Shown piece by piece: positions 36,517 to 45,912 of a stretch of DNA of 64,000 bases (position 1 is its first letter; every line of letters starts with the position of its first letter). Under the pieces are notes generated by a model. That model was not told where the DNA came from and ran no database searches. It was given only the letters and a program-made list of their open reading frames with translations. Position numbers and translations under genes: made by a program. Source of the stretch: Prinsepia uniflora (Eukaryota; Streptophyta; Magnoliopsida; Rosales; Rosaceae); the NCBI GenBank assembly GCA_032719365.1, contig CM064874.1:32536716-32600715 (forward strand), given 5' to 3'.

Positions 36517-37694
36517 TGTCAGGACCCAAACCTCCTCAGTCAGGACCCAACCCTCCTCAGTCAGGACCCGATTCCAACACGATATTGTTCGCTTTGGGCC
36601 TCCTTGCCCTTTCCCTCACTGTTTTGTTTTCTGTAGCTCACGATGAAACTTCACAAGGGGTCACGCATCATGGAATTGCACTAGCCTCAACTTGCTTAAC
36701 TTTGGAGTTCCAACCGAACTCAAAGCCACTAAGCTCCCAAAAGGCCTTGTTTAGATCAGAGTTACGCAGCCGCCCACTCTACCTAACACGATATTGTCCC
36801 CTCTAGACTCACTGGTCGAACCAGCCCAGCCCGCAGAGTTTTGTCCCTGGGAGCTCACGGTTCAACTTCCCAGTGGGTCACCCATCATTGGATTGCACCA
36901 GCCTCCACTCGCTTAACTTTGGAGTTCCCCCGGAATCCAAAGCTAGTGAGGTCCCAAAAGGCCTCGTGCTAGATAGGTGTGTACCTACACCTTTAAGGCA
37001 CACCACCATCCCCTCCAAGACCATTCCCTTCGCAGAAATGTTGGATCGTTCACTGTTCCCTACAAGACACAAGTTTTACAATCCACCCCCCTTAGGGCCT
37101 ACCGTCTTCGATGGCACACTTCCCGGTCGGGATCTAGCTCTAATACCAAATTGTCAGAACCCAACCCTCCTTGGTCAGGACCCGATTCTAGCACGATATT
37201 GCCCGCTTTGGGCCTCTTTGCCTTTACCCTGACGGTTTTGTTTTCGAGAGCTCACGATGCAACTTCCCAGGGGGTCACCCATCATGGAATTGCAACAGCC
37301 TCAAATCGCTTAACTTTGGAGTTCCAACCAAACTCAAAGCCACTGAGCTCCCAAAATGCCTCATTTAGATTAGAGTTTTGCAACGGCCCACTCTACCTAA
37401 CACAATATTGTCCCCTCTAGAATAACTGGCCAAAGCAGCCCAGCCCGTAGGGTTTTGTCGCAGGGAGCTCACAGTGGAACTTCCCAGTGGGTCACCCATA
37501 ATGGGATTGCACCAGCCTCCACTCGCTTAACTTTGGAGTTCCCCCAGAATCCAAAGCTAGTGAGCTCCCAAAAGGCCTTGCGCTAGATAGGTGTGTGCCT
37601 ACACCTTTAAGGCACACCACCATCCCCTCCAAGACCATTCCCCTCGCAGGAATGTGGGATCGTTCACCGTTCCCTCCAGGACACAGGTCTTACA
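36517..37694 (-). mobile_element. Complete Cassandra element with two 5S-like domains per LTR
   Basis: The terminal repeats are 36517-37080 and 37152-37694, separated by a 71-bp internal part. The target duplication CTGCC is exact on both sides (36512-36516 and 37695-37699). The minus strand reads TTGGTATTAGAGC after the 5' LTR (one mismatch to the tRNA-Met primer site). Each LTR holds two 5S-like domains, an inner and an outer one, separated by a CACGATATTGTCCCC linker that looks like a second copy of the LTR's own 3' section. Cassandra LTRs normally carry one 5S domain and are about 350 bp long; these are about 550 bp. Apparent ORFs (for example 36977-37420) are read-throughs of the 5S-like sequence. 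Confidence 0.93.
37137..37148 (-). other. Primer-binding site of the double-5S Cassandra
   Basis: The minus strand reads TGGTATTAGAGC, complementary to the tRNA-Met 3' end with one mismatch, three bases from the LTR end. Confidence 0.8.
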
Positions 37695-38300
37695 CTGCCT
37701 GTTGTCGTCCAGTCGATGGTGCTCGGCTTAGGAGTGCCGGTATTATTTGGAGATCGATCGATGATGCATTCACGATGATCTGGAACGTCGGCTGGTGATG
37801 TGTTCACGGCTACGTACTCGGATCTGAGCAATCCTGGAGCTTATTTGCACGCGTTGCACGGATGACATGACTGATGATGACATGAGATAATTATATGAGA
37901 TGTGACAGACGTTGGATATGAGAATGAGCCTTGCAGTTTTAAGCCATTAATTGTGTCCAGAGATTTTAACATATATTGGTTTTACGATGATTGCATCGGC
38001 TTTCGTATATACTGTTTTACACGAAAAAAATAGTTTTTAAATTGATATGCATGCATGCTTTGTAAAAACGGATGGTGAAATTAATATTTTGGAAAATGAT
38101 TTAAATAAATGTTTATTTTTGTCCACTCACACTTTTGGTTGTTGTTGGCACCCTTTAGATTAATTGCGGATGCGGGCTGTAGTAGAGACCGAGACATCAC
38201 ATGTCGCCGCGTACTATCGAAATCACTGCATACTCTGGTAACCCTGAGCAGGTTAAAGTTTTATCCCTCATTTGACATGTGGTGTCAGACGGGAGCAGGG

Positions 38301-40194
38301 TGATACGCAAAAACTAAGCATTAAAGTAAACACAGAGTCACACTCAACACTTAAGGAAATATATGCAATTAAAAATCCTTTTTTTGATAGATTGTAACAT
38401 TGTTAAATAGGGTTTGTTCTGAACCGGAGATTGAGGGTACCTAAGCATGATTGTCTTTTGATTGGTTAATTGGGGGTATAGATTGATTTTTAAATTCTAA
38501 GTAATTAAACTAAACCTAAACTAACCTAATCTATTATTTACACGTGGTCAACTCATTTTTTATGCCTTACTTATTCATGAATTATATCAACTTCAAACCT
38601 ACGAAATTCTATAATCTTAGTTCTCCGAGATGATTGCATATTCTTAAGTACGTGCGGGGAGACACTCACATCGCACTTTCAATGATCTAGACTTGGAGAC
38701 ACTCCTCTATCTAGTTAAGCATTAAGTACCAACATATAAGCATAACAAAAACTAAAATATTGTAACACATGAAAGATTATTGAAATTAATACAAAGTATA
38801 AAACCAAGAATAATATTATAAATCAGTCCATAAATCAAGATATTCAAGCACAAAAGATAGCTACAAGGTAAAGAGGTTTTGTCCTCTGGTTTCTTTTTGG
38901 GACACCCTATGGATACGAAGTGATTGAACACTTTTTGGTGAGACACTTGAAGACACTCCTTTATGCCACGAATGAAGTTTATAAAAGGTGGGATATGGTG
39001 TAATTAGTTTTGCACAAAAAATCTTGAATTTATTGAAAGGGGAAAATTGGGTTAAGTAGAGTTTTGATACAAATAATGAGTGACCCCTAAATAATAAACA
39101 AAACTAGGTATTTATAGGCATAGAATAAATTCCTAACTCAATTCCTAATAAAATAAATAATTCAAATCGTAAAGAAAAAAAAGTAATTAAAATCCTACTT
39201 AGAAAGATAGAACAAATCCTAATTGAAAAGGTTATATAAAACATAATTAAAAAGGCTAAAACAAATCTTCACGAAAACGGAGGAATTCTTTTCCTAATTA
39301 TGCATGGAAGTTGAAGTTGCTAGAATTGTGGAAAGAGGAACAGCTGAGCATTGGGTCAGTGAAGACGCTGGATGTGATCGAATGGAAGCGATGCTTCTAT
39401 TTGGGCCACGTGCAATAAGCAAATCTGGGCAGCTGGCTATGACAGCTGCAGGACGTATGGGCTGCTAAATGGAGACAGATTGGTGCACTGGGCTTAAAAC
39501 AGGCTACACATCATTGGCGAAGGAACGGTGATGGGCTTGGCAAAGACGAATGGAAGTGGGCTTCGCAGGGAAATCTTAGTCGGTAGACCTATGCAACGCG
39601 CTGCCGACTTGGTCCAACTGGTGAACGACTGGGCTTGGCTAAGTGCTGGGACGCGTGGGCTGGTGATGCATGCATGCTGGACTTGTTGACAAACTGGACC
39701 GCTAGACTCAAATGGAATGTGGGCCTCGTATATGGGATACGCGGGCTGGACTTGATGGGCTGCTCGAATTGAGTTGCTTCCAGCGCAAGAATTGTGCGCT
39801 AGGCTTGAGTCAGTCAGTGGGTTTTTGCTGGGACATGCGGCGAAAATCGGCTCGCAGGGATTTGGGCTGGGTCGATGGAAATAGGCTGAGCTTGCTGCTA
39901 ATGGAGACAACTGGGCCCTAACGCAAATGGACCTCGCCTAGGAATAATGACACACGGGCTGGACACTTAGTTGGGCTACAGACAATTTTTAACAATCGAG
40001 CTTGCATACAATTAATAATTAATTATTAGTTATTAATTTAATTATGCATTCTTTTAATTAGTTACTAATGAATCAATTTTAGTAATTAATAAATGAAAAG
40101 AATAAAACGATATTGAATTAATATAATTAAGGTTTTAACAAAGTAAAATATAAAGGAAATTGATGTAAAAAGATAATCAATTAAATGTTTATCA
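38301..40194 (-). mobile_element. Solo LTR, probably Athila-like
   Basis: It begins TGATACGC and ends GTTTATCA, flanked by exact CAGGG (38296-38300 and 40195-40199). It is 1894 bp. It sits in the last 50 bases of its host LTR, just after GACGGGAG. Its TGATA/TATCA ends match the inner edge of the Athila-like LTR at 17549, which suggests the lineage and minus orientation. ORFs inside (39910-39494 minus) have no domain. Confidence 0.85.
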
Positions 40195-40242
40195 CAGGGC
40201 ACATCCCGTGATAATTCAGGGGGATTGGGATGGATCCTGTCA

Positions 40243-41258
40243 ATTTGGTATCAGAGCACTAGGTTGCTATTGTAGTGTCGCACATGTGCGGGATGTTATG
40301 TTTTTATGATAACAATAGCTCGTCATCAACCTGGTAGTGAGGGTAAGAATAGAAAGGTTAAGTGGGAATAGACCCCGATTATATTTTGTTTGGCATAGGA
40401 TGTCATGTTTGAGCAGTTTTAGACACTAATTAGGGCTAGATGGACCCCGAGTAGGGCCGAGTAGTCCCAAGGAGGGCTGAGTTTCTTCTGTGCCCAGTGG
40501 CGGGGAGTTGTAGTGTTACTGGTGGACTAAATCCCAGTATGACGACTTGTCAGAGTCCAGACCGTTGGACGGTCAGGATGGATATGGTGCATGGAGCAGT
40601 TGAGGTCGTGGCTGACCCTAATTTGAGGTTGGTTGAACAAGTTACCAACATAGTTGTACTTGTGGATCGGATCCCAAGATGGACCAATCATTGGATTATA
40701 TGAGTTGAGCAGATGGAATAGACATTAAGTTGCGCTCTTGAGGACATGGTTTTGTCAGTCCTGAGCGTTGGGTACAGATAGCAATGATAACGTGAGGTGG
40801 TGCAGACCAATCCGTACGAGACTTGGTGACAAACATTGCCATCCATGTGTTGGTCAAGTTACGAGGGAGGCGAAGTTCCTCCGACATGATCAAGATATTT
40901 CACGGATGCTAGGTATGAGTAGAGATTAGGAGTTTTAGCCTAGTTTGCACTACGTGCGATGACAGTTGAGGTAGTGAGGCTTCGTCGGTTTGTGTCGGGT
41001 CTTGGTAGTTAGACTCGTGTGACGATATGGCATCTCAGGTGGAGATGAGCCGGTTGGAATCCCAACAACGCCCGAGTGGTTCTGGATGATGCAGATATGT
41101 CATGGGGATTCGTGTACATAGGGAGCTTAGACAAGGGTTGTCGCTAGCTCCGAGCCTTGAGTGGCAAACGTATGAGTTACAGTGTTAATGATCATTTAGC
41201 AGGGACAAAGAGGATCCCGAGCAGCCTAGTGAGGTCTCAGATCCTCCTAGTTGGTTGG
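40243..41258 (+). mobile_element. Non-coding internal domain (5' part) of the LARD-like element
   Basis: After the primer site it continues with GTTGCT and, near 40324, ATCAACCTGGTAG, recognisably related to the start of the internal domain at 54028. No open frame of note. It is interrupted at 41259 by the gag-only element and resumes at 48853. Confidence 0.75.
40246..40258 (+). other. tRNA-Met primer-binding site
   Basis: TGGTATCAGAGCA, three bases after the LTR end at 40242. A perfect match to the site at 54031. Confidence 0.9.
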
Positions 41259-41528
41259 TGTCAGGACCCACCCCGGTTTCACCCCGAAACCCGAGGTAAA
41301 TCCTGCTCCCGTCTGACTCCACGACACAACACCAAAGTAAAACTCACACGTAACCACCAACAAACTCAGTCAGACGCAGGAGAAACTATACAATACATCC
41401 CGTTGTTAACAGTTTACAGAGCATAGTACTAATACAGAAGAAAAAAACCGAAAAGCTAAGTACACGCACAACGAAAAATTTAAAACACTCCGGGATCGCT
41501 CACGTGACTTCTATGCCTCAAACACGAC

Positions 41529-42436
41529 CTGGAGGGCAGTTAAAAATAGAAGGTGTGAGTGAACCATAAATAAAAGAAAAGTTTCCAAAACCATTTTATA
41601 AGAAAACCGGGTTTAGCCCTCCGTTTTAAAATCTCATGCATAACTCAGTTATTAAAACAGTTACAAATCAATCACCATAAAACATCATAAGAAACAGAAA
41701 CACTATAAAACGGTTATAGAAATCATATCATAAGCATCATAAACCCGTATCATAAACCGTGAATATCAATCATCATTTTCCGATCAAACCTGCTGGACCT
41801 ATCCGAGTCTTTAAACTCCCGAGTCTTTAAACTCAATCCAGGCCTCAATAATATCCGAGTCTTTAAACTCAACAGGCCTACGGGGGAAATATCAATGTAT
41901 CCGAGTCTTTAAACTCTCAAGTCTTTAAACTCAATCTGGGCCCGTCCCCCGTCAAATCAATATCCGGGTCTTTAAACCCAATAACGAGATCCAGCAAATC
42001 CAATCCAAAACCATTTGAAAACCAGTTCTAAATCCGTATCCAAACTCGAATCCGAAACCACCGGTTCGATGCCCTTCCGGCTCCCCGAACCGTCATTTCG
42101 AACCCAAATCCGGAAATTCACTTTTTAACCTTAAAACCAAATCCCGTTACCGAGATCCGTTTCTAAAACCGAAAATCCTTTAATCACCAAATCATGTTTC
42201 AAAATCCCTTTATAAGCATTCAAACCAGTTATCCTTTGAAAACCCCAAAACCATGGCATTTTACTCAGAAATCGATGTTTCTCGAAAAACGTGCCAAATA
42301 CCATACTTCCTAGAAAAACGTGCAATTATGTAAAATCAATAAAGCATATTCGATAACATAGAATCATGATTAAAACCATAAAACAATTATAGAAAACAGT
42401 TATGCATGCTCGAGTTTAGAGAAGGGGTCCACTCAC
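41529..42436 (-). other. Intron-like cassette, 3' LTR of the gag-only element
   Basis: Donor CGGTACT|GTGAGTGGAC (42436-42427). Far end GTTCACTCAC (41564-41555) then TGCCCTCCAG|GT (acceptor at 41531-41529). Five GAGTCTTTAAACTC units and one GGGTCTTTAAACCC lie at 41802-41980. Confidence 0.55.
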
Positions 42437-42720
42437 AGTACCGAGCCCTCAATCGCGTCCTGAACGTCTCGTACGATCCTCAGCTTCCTCGGGAACTCCC
42501 GATCCTGTCAAAAACCACCAAAGTACGTCACTAACACGTCTACGAAGGTCCACCTAATTTCCCTAAAAAATCCCCGGGTCCTAAACGTAACGAATCGGAA
42601 CCCTAAGCCTTCACCCTCGCGGAACTACATTGAATCGACGTCCGATTAACCCGAAACCAACTCCAACGGACTCGTCACAACACCTAGACCAAAAACCTAG
42701 TTGACTCCTTCCCAAAAGAC

Positions 42721-42790
42721 CGCCGCACGCGCCCCCACGCGCCGGCCAAAGTGGCTGCGCGTGGTCCTCACGCGCCTGCTATAGTGTCAC
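42721..42790 (-). repeat. CACGCGC-GCGCGTG-CACGCGC triad
   Basis: CACGCGCC, TGGCTGCGCGTGG and CTCACGCGCC follow one another, then TGCTATAGTGTCACC. The paired copy in the other LTR is at 47427-47493, with two C-to-T changes. Confidence 0.7.
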
Positions 42791-44143
42791 CGTCTACCTC
42801 GAGTAAACCCGGTTCGACACAGTTCTGCACCTCGAACCGGCGAGGACGGTTCTCCGCCGTGCCTGCACCAAAACACCTCAATCCTTGACCCACTGCTTCG
42901 TCTAGTCCTAGGCTACCCATTCCCGTACTCCATTCACCTCGACACGGCATAATACTCATCGACTCGAACTCGAAACAAAACCCGAAAACTGCCCTGTTTC
43001 CTTCTCCGGCCACCTAGGTCGCCTCCCATCACAGTGGCTAGCATAAACCCTTCCTAGGACCATCCTAAACCTCACCCAACTCACCAAGACCGTCGAATCT
43101 ACCCCAGACTTTACGACTCTACGTTTGAAGCAAAACGGAAAAACAGGGCTCACAGGGCACCTTCCGTCGTCTAGCCTCCACCGTGCACTTCCCCGTCACG
43201 ACAGCACAACCAGAAGACACCCAGGCCTCAACTGAGTCCCCTAGACCTCCCTAGACTCTTCGATTCAACCCCTAAACTCACGACATTCGATTTGAAAATC
43301 GACGGCAAAACAGAGTATCGAAAGGGAGAATAAGAAATTACCTGCCTCTTGTCGCCGTCGTGAGTTCAGCCGTGAGGCAGTAGCTCCTCCTATCATCCTC
43401 CAGCCTCTGGGCACCTCCACCGGCCATAATCGATCGACTACGGCAGCACCACCGCCCAAAACTCTTCTTTGTTCTCTCTGGTTTCTTCCCTGGTTCGAAG
43501 AACACACACACGAGCACCCCAAATAATTGGGACTGTGCACACGCCTAGAAGCCACTAGGCCCTTGCCACGCGTCACCATCCTCTCCTCTCCCTCACATCT
43601 GTTTCAATCTCAGCCCTCCATCTGTCCCTATCTGTTGCACACATCCCAGAGCACAAAAGACCAAAATGCCCTTCTGTTTTAACCAAAATTACGGTTTTGC
43701 CACTACCTTCCTAGACCCGTATCTCACACATCGTAAGTCCGATGAATACGTGCCGCCTGTCATCGAACTCAGGACGACGAGATCTATCTAACGGTCCTAG
43801 GTCAACGTACCAAAACCCAATCGTACGAAAAGTCAACTCTTCTCCTTATTTTACCCGAATTACGGTTATGCCCTCAACCTTCCGAACGTCATATCTTCCT
43901 CCTCGGATGTCGGAATCGGGCGTACCACCTACCTATGGATTCGTGACGTCCCAAACTACGTCCTGGTCACTAGTCAAAGTCCAATTGACCGCCCGAACTA
44001 AAGGTCAACTTTTTGCCCAAACCAAGGGCAAAATCGCCATTCTGCACTAACGACCTTATCGGGACCAACTAACCCCCCGATTAAGCTCACTAATCCCATC
44101 TTAATCACTATCTTAACCCTAATTTTCGGGACGGGTTGTTACA

Positions 44144-44170
44144 ATCTACCCACCTAAAAAGAATTTCGTC
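44144..44170 (-). other. Polypurine tract region of the gag-only element
   Basis: The minus strand reads TTTCTTTTTAGGTGGGTAGAT-like purine-rich sequence directly before the 3' LTR. Confidence 0.6.
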
Positions 44171-44691
44171 CCCGAAATTCCACAGCTAGTTCCCGACACT
44201 AGGGTCTCCTACCTGGTAATCCACTCTAGGTCAACAACAACTTCTCCTAGGTTTCCTGTCTATCATCGCCACCTTGGGTATTTCACTCCATCCCCAACTA
44301 CTGTTACCACGTCCAGCCTCTCTCCGTACCACTACAATTGTATGGTGTACGTAAGGGAAACACTATGAACAGTAAACAAAGATATTTTAAAATACCTCAT
44401 ATGCAGTACCCGATAGAATTCACAGAGTACATCCTCACGTACTACCACCTCACCTTCCCAAAACCAACTCGGATCCTAACCCAGACAATCTAGTCCAAAC
44501 AGGAACACCTATATATTAGCTTACTCCCACGGCTGCTTCGGCCACTATCGGAATAAATCTACAAAGTCCTAAAGGAAAACTCTAGATTGTGGGTTCTCTT
44601 CCTTCAATAACCTCATATCGATCAGTTATAGTCACTCCTTTCTCCTTTTTCTTCCGCCTTCCTTCAACGGAACTCACCGTAACACTCCAGG
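44144..44691 (-). other. 3' untranslated internal region of the gag-only element
   Basis: Between the gag stop and the 3' LTR. No open frame of note. On the minus strand it ends with TTTCGGGGACGAAATT and the polypurine tract, the only trace of the missing pol. Confidence 0.6.
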
Positions 44692-45813
44692 TCACCTAGG
44701 TAACATCCTAGACTCTACCCCGGGATCCAACAACAAAGTAGGTACAACACAACCAAGAGTAATACAAGTACCTGTCCCCGCACCTGGTGCCGACTGAACC
44801 TCCTGCTGAGTCATCGAAAACACTCGGGCCTGAGATCCCGACGCTCTACCACGTCCCCTCGAACTAATAGTGGCACCACCACCTCCTCTAGTGCCCGCTG
44901 TCCCTAACGCTGTACTCTGTCCAGGCTCCCCTGCTCCTCGGCCTACACCAACTTCCTGTGGCAACAGTGGACACTCACGTCGAAAGTGACCTCGCTTTCC
45001 GCAGTAGAAACAAGCATCCCGACCAGAAGGACCACTCGATCTCCCCGTCGACGTAACAGACGTCGCACTAGCTTGCGGAGTCGGCTGTGTCCGATAACCA
45101 CGAAATCCTGAACTCTGGAAACTACCAGGTCTACCAGAACGATCATCGCCCGACGACGACGCTCCACTGAAGTTACCTCTCTTCGGTGTCCTCAGACTCG
45201 AAGCTCCCGGAAAAGGTGGCTCCCGGCGCCGTACCGGTAAGCTAGCCTCAACCCTCACCGCAGCGTCTGACAACTCTCGGAGGGTAGTAAATGATCCAGC
45301 CGTCACTATGGCTCGAATCTCACCTCGCAGGCCCAACTCAAACCTACGGCACTTCTCGGCTTCAGTAGCCACAAACGCAGGAGCAAACCTAGACAACATC
45401 TGGAATTTCTGTTCGTACTCAGCCACTATCAGATTCCCTTGTTGAAGCTGCAAAAACTCAGCCTCCTTGGCATCTCGGAAAGAACGAGGGTAATACTGTT
45501 CCAGGAATCTCTCCCGAAACGTCTCCCAAGTCACAGTGTGGGCGTCCCAGCCAGACAACTCGAGGGTATACCACCACTCGTACACCGCACCATCAAGTAA
45601 AAACGTAGCTAGTAACACTCGCTCCTTCGGCGGGAAATGCATCACTGTAAAGATCCGCTCAAGTCTCGTGATCCACCTCTGGGCTTCCTCAGGATCAGCC
45701 CCACCACTAAAAGTAGTAGCCCCGAGCCGCTGGGCTCGCTCAATCGTAGCACTCTCTGTCTCTCTTGCTACTTCGTCTTCAGGTCGTGGAGAGGGTCTAC
45801 GTCTCGGAGGCAT
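44692..45813 (-). CDS. Gag polyprotein of a Ty3/gypsy element, ending in a truncated protease
   Basis: Structural protein forming the virus-like particle and binding the element's RNA. I chose the ATG at 45813 (MPPRRRPSPRPED, 373 residues), because plant gag proteins of this kind start this way; an upstream in-frame ATG at 45891 adds 26 residues encoded next to the primer site. Residues about 25-150 are the gag core (EEAQRWITRLERIF, then FPPKERVLLATFLLDGAVYEWW). A basic, Ser/Gly-rich stretch follows, and a perfect zinc knuckle of C-x2-C-x4-H-x4-C form (CFYCGKRGHFRREC) lies at about residue 267. The C-terminus enters the protease start (ARVFSMTQQE, then LLLDPGVES) and stops right after the DxG position, so pol was removed from the active site onward. 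The frame is fully open and may be functional. The Tekay/Del lineage is likely but not certain. Confidence 0.93.
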   Translation of the reverse strand: MPPRRRPSPRPEDEVARETESATIERAQRLGATTFSGGADPEEAQRWITRLERIFTVMHFPPKERVLLATFLLDGAVYEWWYTLELSGWDAHTVTWETFRERFLEQYYPRSFRDAKEAEFLQLQQGNLIVAEYEQKFQMLSRFAPAFVATEAEKCRRFELGLRGEIRAIVTAGSFTTLRELSDAAVRVEASLPVRRREPPFPGASSLRTPKRGNFSGASSSGDDRSGRPGSFQSSGFRGYRTQPTPQASATSVTSTGRSSGPSGRDACFYCGKRGHFRRECPLLPQEVGVGRGAGEPGQSTALGTAGTRGGGGATISSRGRGRASGSQARVFSMTQQEVQSAPGAGTGTCITLGCVVPTLLLDPGVESRMLPR

Positions 45814-45896
45814 AGTCAATCGCACGCTGAAAGAGGCATAGAAGTAGTCAAACAACCAAAACACAACCTCACAGACCAACAGACTCGACAAACCTA

Positions 45897-45909
45897 TGCT
45901 CTGATACCA
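45897..45909 (-). other. tRNA-Met primer-binding site of the gag-only element
   Basis: The minus strand reads TGGTATCAGAGCA, three bases from the 5' LTR. It fixes the element's orientation. Confidence 0.93.
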
Positions 45910-45912
45910 ATT

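Larger units (their letters stand above)
35879..38158 (+). other. Intron-like cassette of LTR 34430-40242
   Basis: CCGCCT|GTGAGTGGAC starts it (35879). GTCCACTCAC is at 38121-38130 and CACCCTTTAG ends it (38158). Without the nested Cassandra it is about 1.1 kb. The hairpins are partly decayed: GGGCATGAAACCC near 36055, GACTAAGATTATAGTC near 36081, GGGCCGAGACCC near 36316. Confidence 0.5.
34430..40242 (+). mobile_element. 5' LTR of a LARD-like element, with two nested insertions
   Basis: The 3' edge is exact: GGGATGGATCCTGTCA, then AT and a tRNA-Met primer site. The 5' edge is decayed (TGGCATAAGGACCCATCCTGAA for TGTAACGACCCGTCCCGAA) and approximate. Removing the Cassandra 36517-37694 and the solo LTR 38301-40194 leaves about 2.73 kb. 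Being followed by a primer site, it is a 5' LTR and not solo. Short ORFs inside (34618-34914, 34918-35130) have no domain. Confidence 0.85.
41259..44143 (-). repeat. 3' LTR of the gag-only element
   Basis: Runs TGTCAGGACCC...GGTTGTTACA on the plus strand. Relative to the 5' LTR it lacks a segment of about 34 bases (after TATGCCTCA, near 41521) and one 18-bp hairpin unit. Confidence 0.95.

Noticed and set aside
36977..37420. 147-codon ORF across Cassandra
   Set aside because: Spans an LTR, the primer site and the next LTR; similar frames occur in every 5S-like copy.
39494..39910. 138-codon ORF on the minus strand
   Set aside because: Within the solo LTR 38301-40194; no domain and no homologue in the window.
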